Under the pieces are notes generated by a model. It was not told where the DNA came from. It did no database searches and saw only the letters and a program-made list of their open reading frames with translations. From assembly GCA_963576765.1 (NCBI GenBank), contig OY755210.1, positions 10,477,222 to 10,541,221 of the forward strand: a stretch of 64,000 nt of DNA, written 5' to 3'. Positions within the stretch are counted from its first letter, which is position 1, and each line of letters starts with the position of its first letter. The position numbers and the translations under genes are program-made. Shown in pieces: positions 1 through 10,574 of this stretch. The DNA is from Draba incana (taxonomy: Eukaryota; Streptophyta; Magnoliopsida; Brassicales; Brassicaceae).

Positions 1-840
1 ACCTGTTAGGACCCGAACATGTACCCGACCCGAATACCCGTTTGCCTAGGTCTAGATATATATTTTTACATTTTTAAGTGGTAGAAATTTTAGATATGAT
101 ATATATTGTTACATTTTCAAATAGTTTGAAGTTTAGATTTGATACTTCAAAAGTTTTATGTTTTTTGCTTCAGATTCTTTTCATTTTGCCTAGTATAATT
201 GTTCATTTAAACATAAGTACAACATTATATACGAATACTCTAATGTAAAACTCACGCATTTGTACTTGCATTATTAATGTTAGTAGTGAGAAGACATTAA
301 TAATATACAACTTGAAATATTTCATATAATTTGTTCACATGTTCAATAATTCCTTTGGTACATGTAATAAAAAAAATTTTGGGGATGAAAAGATAAATAA
401 TTAGAACATTAGTCTCAAATACCGATATAAAATTGAAATAGGTAAAAAAACATATAGATTTAAGCTAATCGTCAAATTCATAACTCATTGCTTAATCTAC
501 CCCAACAAAATGAACATAATTTGTAACATATAAACATAATTAACACAAACAAACATTGATTCTTAACTAAAAATGTCATAAAATTACATGTTTTAGATAT
601 TTATAGATGAAATAATTTAGAACCTGTACCCAGTAGGACCCGAACCTGAACCGAACCGAAACTTTACAGGTACCTGTATAGGTATAATTTTACTAGACCC
701 GTTAGAATCTGTATCCGCTAGGAACCGACCCGAACCCGAACCGAGGACCCGACTGCCCAAGCCTAGAGCAAATCTAACGGATAATTTGCCCAGTCCTAAT
801 CTGGTTGTACTTGCTCTGAAAACCATCTCCAACTTGCACA
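1..840. repeat. CCCGAACC-rich repeat pair flanking AT-rich core
   Basis: Two blocks rich in short CCCGAACC/CCCGACC steps lie at about 1-55 and 620-770 in the same orientation, each followed by a similar CC-T-AGGTCTAGA or CC-AAGCCTAGAGC tail. Between them is AT-rich DNA without coding potential. Such degenerate arrays are common at the ends or in subterminal parts of plant DNA transposons. The window edge cuts the left block, so no ends or target duplication could be defined. The reading frame on the minus strand through the right block is only the repeat translated and is not called as a gene. Confidence 0.4.
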
Positions 841-952
841 CCTCAGAGTTAATTAATAATCTACCATTTTGCCTAAAAATATCAGTACTATTTGCACATT
901 TTGGTCAACTTTTTGGTGGATACCACCTTAATAATATGTAAATATGGTGGGC

Positions 953-956
<4 letters not shown>

Positions 957-1007
<51 letters not shown>
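957..1007. repeat. (TA)n microsatellite
   Basis: About 25 uninterrupted TA units, just upstream of the hAT-type element. Likely length-polymorphic. Confidence 0.95.
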
Positions 1008-1010
<3 letters not shown>

Positions 1011-1040
1011 CATCTGAATATAAGATTATAAAGGGGCAAG

Positions 1041-2676
1041 TAAGGATGTTAAAATGGGTTCAACCATATAGGGCTAGTCCTAGCCCATATACTATTTTTT
1101 AAGTCCTAACTCTTCTATTTTGATAAAGGGCTAAAAAAGGGTCAAAGTTAATTAGCTCTTAATCTTATTGGGCTTAACAAGGGTTAAACTTCATACTCTT
1201 TTCTTTATTAGTAAGTCTTATTTCAAGTATTATTTAAACTATAGAACACATAAATTAAACATAAAAAAATGTTTAATTACCCGATAAAACCTATAAAACA
1301 AATTAAATTGATTTTCTACATTTTACGGAAAACTAAGTTTCTGCAGTTTTCCTGCCAAAAAAGTGTTTTCCGCGTTTTCTCGCCAAAACAAGATTTCCGT
1401 AAAATGGATTTTCTATATTTTTACGGAAAATTACGTTTCCGATGTTTTCCCGCCAAAAAACATGTTTTCCGAGTTTTCTCGCCGGAAATGGGATTTCCGT
1501 AAAATGGATTTTTTACATTTTTACGAGAAATTACGTTTCCGCAGTTTTTCCGCAAAAAATTATTTTCCGTGTTTCCCGCCAAAAACGGGATTTCCGTGAA
1601 ATAGATTTTCTACATTTTACGAAAAACTAAGTTTCCACAGTTTTCTTGCCAAAAAAGTGTTTTCCGCGTTTTCCCGCCAAAAACGAGATTTCCGTAAAAT
1701 GGATTTTCTACATTTTTACGGAAAATTACGTTTCCGATGTTTTCCCACCAAAAACATGTTTTCCGAGTTTTCTCACCGAAAACGGGATTTCCGTAAAATG
1801 GATTTTTTACATTTTTACAGGAAATTACGTTTCCGCAGCTTTCCCGCAAAAAAGTATTTCCCGTGTTTCCTGCCAAAAACCGGATTTCCGTGAAATGGAT
1901 TTTCTACATTTTACGAAAAACTAAATTTCCGCAGTTTTTCCGCCAAAAAAGTGTTTTCCGCGTTTTCCCGCCAAAACCGGGGTTTCCGTAAAATTGATTT
2001 TCTTCATTTTTACGGAAAATTACGTTTCCGATGTTTTCCCGCCAAAAACATGTTTTCCGAGTTTTCTTGCCGAAAACAGGATTTCCGTAAAATGGATTTT
2101 TTACATTTTTACGGGAAATTACGTTTTCGCAGTTTTCCCGCAAAAAAAGTATTTTCCGTGTTTCCCGCCAAAAACGGGATTTTCGTGAAATGGATTTTCT
2201 ACATTTTACGAAAAACTAAATTTCCGCAGTTTTTCCGCCAAAAAGTGTTTTCCGCGTTTTCCTGCCAAAAACGGGATTTCCGTAAAATGGATTTTCTTCA
2301 TTTTTACGGAAAATTACGTTTCCGATGTTTTCCCGCCAAAAACATGTTTTCCGAATTTTCCCGCCAAAAACATGTTTTCCGAGTTTTGAATTTTCTACAT
2401 TTTTACAAAAAATTACGTTTTTGAAGTTTTCCCGCCAAAAACATGTTTTCCGAGTTTTTCCGCCAAAAACGGAGTTTCCTTGTTTACTCATATAAACTAA
2501 AATAATTAATAATTTTGTTTGTTAAAAAAAAAAATGATGAAAGGCTAAAGGGCTAACCCTAATTCAGTCCATTTATATACAAATTAGAGGGCTAGAAAAA
2601 GGTCGGGCTAAAATAGGGTTGGACTAACATTATGTAGGGCCATCTTGGGCTCAAACCCTTCCATTTAACATCCCTA
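1041..2676. mobile_element. Non-autonomous hAT element, 1.6 kb
   Basis: The ends are imperfect terminal inverted repeats: left TAAGGATGTTAAAATGGG, right (reverse complement) TAGGGATGTTAAATGG. They continue with GGGCTAG-type inverted blocks for about 100 bp. The element is flanked by a perfect 8-bp duplication GGGGCAAG at 1033-1040 and 2677-2684. An 8-bp duplication plus this terminal motif is the hAT signature. There is no transposase; the interior from about 1315 to 2490 is a tandem array described separately. Several reading frames of 60-157 codons run through it in both directions, but they are only translations of the repeat. Confidence 0.85.
1315..2490. repeat. Tandem array: ~98-bp monomer, ~295-bp higher-order unit
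   Basis: The motif (T)TCCGTAAAATGGATTTT-TACATTTTTACGGAAAATTACG followed by a CCCGCC-AAAAA-C block recurs about every 98 bp (anchors near 1316, 1414, 1514, 1611). Every third monomer is more alike than its neighbours. Units starting near 1315, 1610, 1903 and 2201 share ACTAAGTTTC and AAAAAAGTGTTTTCCGCG variants, giving a higher-order period of about 295 bp with nearly four copies, the last one rearranged. The array lies entirely inside the hAT-type element. Confidence 0.85.
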
Positions 2677-2684
2677 GGGGCAAG

Positions 2685-2960
2685 TTTAACAAATTACAAG
2701 ACGCATATGGAGAGTAAAGCCAAACAACCAAACTCACCCAACACCAAATGGATCATGAACCCCACAAAATGATCAAGAAGGAACTACAAATTCAAATCAG
2801 ACCCTTTGACAAACAAAAACCTCATGAAGCCAAGCGGGATGACTTTTTGGTGGGCTTAATTATATGTATTCGCAAATTAAAATAAATTATAAGAAAAAGA
2901 GCTAATACAATTTGTTCACCAACATTAACATAGAAAAGATGGACGAGTAATACAACGAAT
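2685..2960. other. Intergenic, nothing recognised
   Basis: Short AT-rich stretch between the hAT-type element and the 3' end of the SPC12-like gene. It presumably includes the 3' untranslated region of that gene. No repeat ends or coding signal were seen. Confidence 0.5.
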
Positions 2961-3584
2961 TCAATTTGCTATGAAATTCCACCACCTATACATTGCATAC
3001 CCGTACAACATTCCGTATACAACCAGCCTCATAGGGTACACTCTAAACCTGCATATTATTAAGAATTTTACATATACATCACAGAAAAAACAATAAATTC
3101 AATCATCAACATATTTTTGTAAACCTAATTCAGATTATATTTTTTCAACCATCCTATTTATATTACAAAGCCAAAAGATTGAGCCAATTTGGAAGAGTGG
3201 AGCCTAACCTATTCGTAGTTAAACATTACAAATGGAACACAACATTGTACGTTTATGGTTAAGGCAATAATTGACACTAAAATTGGATCTAAAAATCAAA
3301 TCAATAAAAATACTAATCTGATATTGAAAGAAGATAAGTAACCTTGAGGGATGGGACTTGCGGGAGAGAGCGGCAGCTCTTTCCTCGGCGGTAACGGGGT
3401 AGCTCCATCGCGAGAAACTACGATCAAAGAAGTCCCAATCCGGTAAAAGTATACCTCCGATTAGAGTAACACCAACAGCGTAAGTAACCACCGTCTTCTT
3501 CAAAGATTGTGTCCATAACCATACCACCACCATTACCACTGCCAGACCTACCATTGATGATCTCAGAGTTGCTTCGTTGCCCAT
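2961..3584 (-). CDS. SPC12-like small membrane protein (signal peptidase complex subunit 1-like)
   Basis: Two exons, 3584-3343 and 3048-2961, joined at canonical GT/AG sites, encode 109 residues. The protein starts MGNEATLRSS, has a hydrophobic segment at about residues 10-26, a second at about 33-48 (TYAVGVTLIGGILL), the motif LPDWDFFDRSFSRW, a charged stretch (TAEERAAAL) and a third hydrophobic segment near the C-terminus ending RWWNFIAN. The two-helix hairpin followed by a PxWxFFxR motif resembles the 12-kDa subunit of the ER signal peptidase complex, and the Arabidopsis gene at the matching position (At1g34640, from memory) is labelled a peptidase. The subunit is thought to help present substrates and is not itself catalytic. 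An upstream in-frame ATG at 3596 would add four residues. The family assignment is an inference from shape and motif. Confidence 0.75.
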
Positions 3585-3599
3585 TTTTTCTAACAAAAA

Positions 3600-4320
3600 A
3601 GTAACTAGATGAAAATTTTCTAATTTTATGTTTAGGGAAGTACAAATAACATATAGGAAAACGGGATTATTTGAATCCTTTTTAGAAGGGAACGAAAAAG
3701 ATGGGGAACGAAAAAGATGGTTAACAGAGAACCATGAAAAGAAGATTCACAGATTATCTAGGAGAGTTTTCCTTTATTGTATGTGTATAAATATTTATAT
3801 ATTAAATTTAGATTAATATGGGGATATTTTGGAAATAAGCGTGGCAGTTAGCTGAATTGAATGCCGCCATAAATGTTTCGGTGTTCCAACCGTATTTTTG
3901 GATCCAAATTTCGGTCTTTTATGTTTTTTTTTTAATAAAAGTTTATTCATCTCATGGTTTTGATTACAGTAAGTGGAAATCCCATTAATCTAATGATTTA
4001 TAAAGATTCACAGAATATTTGCTCTTGTGAGCTTACATCTTTCAAGTACTAAACAAATGCTTAAAAGAATCGCTAACATCCCTAACCAGACTCACCTAGA
4101 TATGATATGACATTCGAAATCATATGTCAACTTTTTTATTCTTGTTGCTCCAATATTGAATACTCCTCACCCTTTGCTATTCTAGGAGTGGTCGTAAACC
4201 GTACTCTCCCATGCCTCACTCCACTGAAAAAACTCCTAGCATTACAAGTAATGATGGTATTGTTTTTATTTTATTTTTTGCATTAAATTAAGTAATGCTG
4301 TTATTGTTGGGCTTAATGCA
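3600..4320. other. Upstream region of the SPC12-like gene, no gene seen
   Basis: AT-rich DNA holding the presumed promoter of the minus-strand SPC12-like gene. Short open frames on the plus strand (for example 3628-3816) have no recognisable product. Confidence 0.4.
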
Positions 4321-4329
4321 TACGTGATT

Positions 4330-4970
4330 CATCATGAACTCCCCAAATATTTTATCTCACAAGGGTACCTTGTGCCAAAAACTGTTGTTGAATCCAATCA
4401 AAGAAATGTCAATAATTGGGCCAATCGGTTTAAAGCTTCCACTTATATATTTCTTAAGAGAATGGCTTCTCCAAGTCTTACCCAAGAGAAAAGTCATTGA
4501 CCCAGTCTTTCTTAGAGGGGTTGAGATTCACAAAGACTTCATAACTGGAATCTTTAGAACTTGGAGATTCCCATAACGCTTTTTTGGCTCGTCTTGATGA
4601 TGTGTTTTGTCTAAATCTTCTACGCATTCTTTTTTGTTTAAGAAGCTCCAGTTTTTTTTCTTTGAGAGCGTAGTGAATTGTAGTGTGTCTCTCGGGAAAT
4701 TGCTTACCCATTAAACACTTGTTCATCTTTTGCATTCCAAATATACCACATGATCCATGGATATGCGTCATTTTTAAGATCTTAAAGACCAACCTCTTTT
4801 GTTCTCTAAAGAAAGTCCATATTTTAGTGTAAAAAAGTACTCAAGAAGAAATCCAGAGAGGAAGAGAAGTTCGGAAGAGCCTACACTTATAGGGTTGGTG
4901 GCATTCAAAAGGAGGTGGTTTATTGTTTTCTCTGACATATCATAGACATGTCATATATGTACCTAAATGC
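4330..4970 (-). pseudogene. LINE reverse-transcriptase relic (zf-RVT region)
   Basis: Read on the minus strand in shifting frames, the segment gives zinc-binding-like pieces (EKTINHLL, FECHQPYK) and then WIMWYIWNAKDEQ and a Lys/Glu-rich tail (ALKEKKLELLKQKR). That order is typical of the region after the reverse transcriptase in plant L1-type LINEs and derived RNase H-like proteins. Several frameshifts and stops interrupt it. No poly-A tail or target duplication was found, so the limits are approximate. It lacks the polymerase core and cannot be functional. Confidence 0.55.
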
Positions 4971-5460
4971 CGATATGTGAGGCGTTGACATGGGGCCACA
5001 CATCCCGAGAATATTTACCACATGAACTGTTTGAGCCTACTAGAAGTTTGGGTCATTCATACGTGATTATGAAGCACTTAATGCTTGATTTAAACTTTCA
5101 AGAGATCTTCGTGAAAACTTTGTTTTGCTCGCTAAGGTGTATATAGATTTCACAGTACACACCTCACATTTTGTGTTGCTCCAAACATACCGATTTAGGG
5201 TGAATGTGCGACTAAACCTCAACCCTTAAAGGAAGAGAATATCCTTTGGTTGGATATTTTAATAATTTTCTTAATCTTCACTTGTTTGCTGAAAACATGA
5301 TATATTCTGAAACAAAGAGTATGGGTGCAAATGGTTGCACTTTTAGAGGAGCAAAATTTGATGGAATTGAGTATTCCTCCAAAGCGTTACCATTTAAGTT
5401 GAATAAACATTAGTGGAATTAACCATTCCTCTAAATGTTCACCATTTAGGTTAAAAAATG
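4971..5460. other. Unassigned AT-rich stretch
   Basis: No reading frame or transposon end could be assigned. Around 5330-5460 there are repeated GGAATT/ATTCCTC steps (GAGTATTCCTCC, AACCATTCCTC) that may belong to an older element split by the MITE at 5464. Confidence 0.3.
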
Positions 5461-5463
5461 TAA

Positions 5464-5717
5464 GGGCAGCTCCATCGGTAAAAAGGATTTTAAAGGATAT
5501 CTAACTAATTTAATAGTAATTGTCTTGATAAAATTTGGTTATATAATTAAATTAAAAAAATGAACCAGTGACAATCCTACACATGTAGGAAAAGTTTATG
5601 AAACCGTATCTAGAAATTCTGAAACAACGAACGGTGTTTAGTCTCTCTTCTTTTATGTTTTTTGTATATTTTTTTTATTCTAAGAGACTTTCTTATATTC
5701 CACCGATGGAGCTGGTC
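5464..5717. mobile_element. PIF/Harbinger-type MITE, 254 bp
   Basis: The terminal inverted repeats are GGGCAGCTCCATCGGT on the left and GACCAGCTCCATCGGTGG on the right (reverse complement). A TAA duplication flanks them at 5461-5463 and 5718-5720. Three-base TAA duplications with a G(G/A)GCA-CTCC terminus are typical of Tourist/Harbinger-type MITEs. There is no coding capacity. Confidence 0.85.
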
Positions 5718-5775
5718 TAAATCAACTATTGAAGTTATTCCACCAACGTAAATTGAGATAACATTCTTCTACAAA

Positions 5776-5832
5776 TTTTCTCCTTATTCTACTCATCAAA
5801 TTTTCTCCTTATTCTACTCATCAAATTTTCTA
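5776..5832. repeat. Short tandem duplication (25-bp unit)
   Basis: The unit CAAATTTTCTCCTTATTCTA-CTCAT is present twice head to tail, and the first bases of a third copy follow. Confidence 0.8.
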
Positions 5833-6304
5833 ACCCTACAATTCCATTTATTAACCTCTCGTAAATCATTAGGAGACATAACAAACAAGAAAAATGTTTA
5901 GATTGGTTGATTCATATGAACCAGAGAGAAAAAATAGCAAATACATTACTTAGAATAAAGTGAACAGGATATGATATTCAAACATTAATTAAACATCGAG
6001 CTAATGTTTGAATGTGATATTTTTTCTTGGGTTACAATCAAATGGGCTTTTCCATAATAGGGAATGTATTGACCCACAAGGCCATGTTACTTCCATTCTG
6101 TGCATGATTAAAGTAAAACTAAATAAATTTAAATTTTTCGTTGGAAACTGAACTAAAATCGAGGTTTTCTATTGAACATAAAAATAAAATGGAAGTAATT
6201 TCTTAATTTTCTTAGTTTTTTTAAATTCATATGTATATCTCAAAAATATTCAGATGTATGTTTTTGGTTTCATTTAATTTCACGGTTCTTTCGATCTTTG
6301 TCAT

Positions 6305-6470
6305 AATTAGAGCTGTCAAATGGTCCCGTCCGCGGTCCCATTGGACCTGTCCAAATCGACCATTTGATTTATGGGCTATGATTGGTCGGTCTATTACGGG
6401 CAATGGTCGAAAACAAGACCAAAGCCAATAAGGACTATATCCAAATGGGCATGACCACGGACAGCCCATT
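6305..6470. mobile_element. Possible hAT terminus
   Basis: The motif TAGAGCTGTCAAATGG, followed by GTCC/GGACC-rich inverted steps, looks like a hAT-type transposon end. The matching opposite end was not found. It could be the 3' end of the element whose transposase relic lies at 8266-8590 on the minus strand, with the Cassandra insertion in between. This is an inference from position and orientation only. Confidence 0.4.
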
Positions 6471-6966
6471 AAATTCTATGTGCATTTTTGTAATCACTTT
6501 GAATAACTATGTAATGCTTTACATCTTAGTGTACTTTAAATAACTATGTAACCACTTTGAATAACTATGTAATAACTTTGAATATCCGATCCATTACCAA
6601 AATCTGAATCCCAAAATCCAAACAGATCAATCTTATTAAAAGTACATCAATTAAATAAAACACACAATAAACACAAGTTTCTATTCAAAAGATCAATCCA
6701 TAAGCATAACTTTAGCATAAAAGATCAAAACACAGTAAAAAACATCCCTCGGTCTTTTTCTCCCCCTCTTCAATAAACTCTAACTCATTACCTACAATAT
6801 GCAGAAAAATATAGTTAGAACTTTGAAGTCATCACCTACAATATGCAAATAAAATTACTCTTTTCGTTCAAATCAGTAAGGAAACATGATTTCAGAAAAG
6901 TAACTAAACGTTGAAATCAGTAAGTAAACGTTGAAATCAGTAATGAAACATTAATGTAATGATCTG
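6471..6966. other. Unassigned stretch
   Basis: AT-rich, with repeated TGAATAACTATGTAA steps near 6500-6580 and GAAATCAGTAAGTAAACG steps near 6880-6945. No gene was seen. Confidence 0.3.
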
Positions 6967-6971
6967 AAACC

Positions 6972-8260
6972 TGTAACGCCCCGACCGCCCCTCCCATGGG
7001 CCCTCGTCCACTCTCAGGCCCGTGGGCCCACCATGTCCGACGGTCGGTGCGTTAGTTCGGGAGGCTCGGAAGTTATATATACTGACCCTACAAATCACCA
7101 CGCGATATTTTCTCGTATTTTGACCTCACTCACACGATACAGAAAATCACTTCCCAGTAGGTCACCCATCCTAAAACTACTCCAGCTTAAGCACGCTTAA
7201 CTCTGGAGTTCTTTCAAGACCTGTGACCGAAAAAATAAGAGGTGACATAGGTAGCCAAATCAATTCTTTTAAGCCTCTCCGCATATACCGCATATACCAT
7301 ATATGCTCTGAAAACCGGGGTGTCACAATCACCCCCACTAACAGATCGCAACGTCCTCGTTGCGCATACCAAGATCGTTACCCCGACAATCTGACTCTTC
7401 ACAGATGTCAGGGTTCGCTCTGATACCAATTGTAACGCCCTGACCGCCCCTCCCATGGGCCCCCGTCCACTCTCAGGCCCGTGGGCCCACCATGTATGAC
7501 GGTCGGTGCGTTAGTCCGGGAGGCTCGGAAGTCATGTATACTGACCCTACAAATCACCACGCGATATTTTCTCGTATTTTGACCTCACTCACACGATACT
7601 GAAAATCACTTCCCAGTAAGTCACCCATCCTAAAACTACTCCAGCTTAAGCACGCTTAACTTTGGAGTTCTCTCAAGACCTGTGACCGAAAAGATAAGTG
7701 CACTTTGGTGACATAGGTAGCCAAATCAATTCTTTTAAGCCTCTCCGCATATACCGCATATACCATATATGCTCTGAAAACCGGGGTGTCACAATCACCC
7801 CCACTAACAGATCGCAACGTCCTTGTTGGGCATACCAAGATCGTTACCCCGACAATCTGACTCTTCACATATGTCAGGGTTCGCTCTGATACCAATTGTA
7901 ACGCCCCGACCGCCCCTCCCATGGGCCCCCGTCCACTCTCAGGCCCGTGGGCCCACCATGTCCGACGGTCGGTGCGTTAATCCGGGAGGCTCGGAAGTCA
8001 TGTATACTGACCCTACAAATCACCACGCGATCTTTACTCGTATTTTTGACCTCACTCACACGATACTGAAAATCACTTCCAAGTAGGTCACCCATCCTAA
8101 AACTACTCCAGATTAAGCACGCTTAACTCTGGAGTTCTCTCAAGACCTGTGACCGAAAAGATAAGTGCACTTTGGTGACATAGGTAGCCAAATCAATTCT
8201 TTTAAGCCTCTCCGCATATACCGCATATACCATATATGCTCTGAAAACCGGGGTGTCACA
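6972..8260 (-). mobile_element. Cassandra TRIM retrotransposon, tandem form with three LTRs
   Basis: On the minus strand the LTR begins TGTGACACCCCGG and ends GGCGTTACA. Three copies are present: 6972-7327, 7431-7793 and 7897-8260 (about 356-364 bp). They are separated by two 103-bp internal domains (7328-7430 and 7794-7896), each with a primer-binding site TTGGTATCAGAGCG matching the initiator-Met tRNA pattern and a GT-rich purine tract. The whole block is flanked by a perfect 5-bp duplication AAACC (6967-6971 and 8261-8265). Each LTR carries a 5S rRNA-like segment, which is the hallmark of Cassandra. It has no protein-coding capacity and must depend on another element's proteins. The LTR-internal-LTR-internal-LTR form is expected from unequal recombination between elements or LTRs after or during insertion. 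Confidence 0.92.
7147..7212 (-). repeat. 5S rRNA-like segment in Cassandra LTR (copy 1)
   Basis: Read on the minus strand it contains GTTAAGCGTGCTTAAG, equivalent to the 5S A box, and GGATGGGTGACCTACTGGGA, equivalent to the 5S C box, at the spacing of a real 5S gene. The start of 5S RNA is not preserved, so this is not a functional rRNA gene. Equivalent segments lie in the other two LTRs (near 7608-7672 and 8074-8138). In Cassandra this region is known as a pol III promoter. Confidence 0.85.
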
Positions 8261-8265
8261 AAACC

Positions 8266-8590
8266 TACGAGAGTGATTTTGATTCTTACCAATTTCTTGA
8301 AATTCTCGAAACCATATCAAAGCTTGATCATTCATAGGTAAGAGGTAACTCCTATATTTATTGAGAACACGAATACTTATGCTAAAGGATGATTCTGATA
8401 CCACAATTGTTATAGGAATGCTTAGAACATCGCAAGCCATAACGCCAACTCTTTAAAACGTCCTGAATTGTCTTTCTAATATGCCACCTCATCCAAACTT
8501 CTAAAATTAACGATATCCAATACGGGCTCATCCAAATATGTATCTAACGGTAATTTTTCAGTATCGCCCGTCTTTTGAGAGTAGTAAGAA
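8266..8590 (-). pseudogene. hAT transposase C-terminal (dimerisation) relic
   Basis: On the minus strand the frames give LPLDTYLDEPVLDIV, then KDNSGRFKELALW, then MACDVLSIPIT and SESSFSISIRVLNKYRS, and finally a LLP-NDQALI block. These are the ordered motifs of the hAT C-terminal dimerisation domain (zf-BED/ricesleeper type). Stops and at least one frameshift interrupt it, and the Cassandra element sits directly in its 3' end. It is a broken remnant of an autonomous element. Confidence 0.8.
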
Positions 8591-8614
8591 TAAAACCCCT
8601 AACATTTCAATAAG

Positions 8615-9711
8615 ATAAGAAAAATATATGTTCAGTTAAAGCATATATAGAAGAGCAAAGATAAGCAGAGCTAATTTTATGAGTTCTAAAACTAATAGAA
8701 CCTTAACGCATCGCTGACCATAACTAACTACTATGCAACTTAAACACATCACTAACCTGACTAATAACAACTTAACCAGAATTAACTAGTAGTAGTGCAC
8801 GTTTCAACCAGACTATAGCATCACTAACCAAACTAATATGATCAGCTTTGATATGAAAGGTAATGAATCTTAACCGCCTGAATCTGAACTAACTACTATG
8901 CAACGTAATAACTAACCAAAACTAACTACTATGCAACGTAAAGTAGAAACAAGGTTAAAAACATCTTACACCGTATCCTGATGGAATGTCCTTTCGTGAA
9001 ACTTGTGAAGTGGTTGCGGTATTGCTGCTTGTGTCTATCTTATAAGCTCCAAAAAGCTTAACCATTTTGCTACGCACATTAATTAGCTACCTTCAGCTTA
9101 TTGACTCATAATCTATATACATAATAGCAAAGTATTCTCTCCATCTAAGGTGTCCACATAAGAAAAATATATGTTCTATATATGTTCAGTTAAAGCATAT
9201 ATAGAAGAGCAAAGATAAGCAGAGCTAATTTTATGAGTTCTAAAACTAATAGAACCTTAACGCATCACTGACCATAACTAACTACTATGCAACTTAAACA
9301 CATCACTAACCTGACTAATAACAACTTAACCAGAATTAACTAGTAGTAGTGCACGTTTCAACCAGACTATAGCATCACTAACCAAACTAATATGATCAGC
9401 TTTGATATGAAAGGTAATGAATCTTAACCGCCTGAATCTGAACTAACTACTATGCAACGTAATAACTAACCAAAACTAACTACTATGCAACGTAAAGTAG
9501 AAACAAGGTTAAAAACATCTTACACCGTATCCTGATGGAATGTCCTTTCGTGAAACTTGTGAAGTGGTTGCGGTATTGCTGCTTGTGTCTATCTTATAAG
9601 CTCCAAAAAGCTTAACCATTTTGCTACGCACATTAATTAGCTACCTTCAGCTTATTGACTCATAATCTATATACATAATAGCAAAGTATTCTCTCCATCT
9701 AAGGTGTCCAC
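8615..9711. repeat. Tandem duplication, 543 and 554 bp, near identical
   Basis: Copy 1 (8615-9157) and copy 2 (9158-9711) read the same. I saw one substitution (GCATCGCTGACC versus GCATCACTGACC) and an extra 11 bp (TATATATGTTC) near the start of copy 2. Both start at ATAAGAAAAAT, which occurs a third time right after copy 2. No gene or terminal repeats were recognised in the unit, which contains recurring AACTAACTACTATGCAACNTAA steps. The near identity means the duplication is recent. Confidence 0.92.
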
Positions 9712-10574
9712 ATAAGAAAAATGTTTTTTTAACAATTACTTTTAATTTTAAATTTCGTTTAATTTATGTTTGAATATATTTATTGCTACTTATTTATACT
9801 AAAATTGTAAATTAAATAAAAAAACGAAAATAAGTCAATAAATGACTAAAAGTATTACATGTCAAATTATTTGAGTATTTTATTATTGTCAATACAAAAT
9901 TATAACAATAAATATATTTTATTATAAGTGATAACGATAAAATTCCATCCCCTTACTATTAAATAGGAAGTATGTTAAGTGAAAAAGCTTAGTTGTTATA
10001 ATTTTATTGGCTTAAAAATATGACATGGAATGATGATGTAGAATGATAACATTGCTTAAAATGGTAAGATTAATAATTTATTGTTTTGGTAAATCCCCTT
10101 ACTATTAAATGGGAAATAGTTTAAGTGAAAAAACTTAGTTGTTATAATTTTATTGGCTTAAAATTATGACATGGAATGATGATGTGGAATGATGACATGG
10201 ATTAAAAAGGGTTAGATTAATAATGGTTGTTAATTAGAAAATCATTAAATAAATAATCTTACTTAATTTGAAAACTAATTAAACTAATATTAACTCATGA
10301 CAAACAAAATTTTATGGGTAATCACGTTTTAATGATTTCTTGGATTCTAAGATTCTGAATGTATTTATAAATCCAATTATAAATAAAAAAATGTGATATC
10401 ATAATATTTTGTTGTTTTGTTTCTTCAAGAAATCTTGAGGACGTTATAAGCTAGATGTTTTCGGTATATTCTCAAATTTCTACTAACATGGTTCGATCTT
10501 ACCCATCCTTATATATAGGACGTAACGTTATATTGTAAATCCAATTATAAACTAATTTTAGATTTTTTTTAATA

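Noticed and set aside
617..841. Gly/Ser-rich open frame on the minus strand
   Set aside because: It comes from the CCCGAACC repeat; no independent coding evidence.
1269..2491. Overlapping open frames of 60-157 codons on both strands
   Set aside because: They are translations of the 98-bp tandem repeat; the same residues recur every unit and there is no protein family.
7147..7212. 5S rRNA gene
   Set aside because: The A-box and C-box parts match 5S, but the 5' third of 5S RNA is absent and the segment lies inside Cassandra LTRs.
7214..8440. Open frames on both strands across the Cassandra block
   Set aside because: They repeat in every LTR copy; Cassandra is non-coding. Only the hAT-derived part at 8266-8440 has protein meaning.
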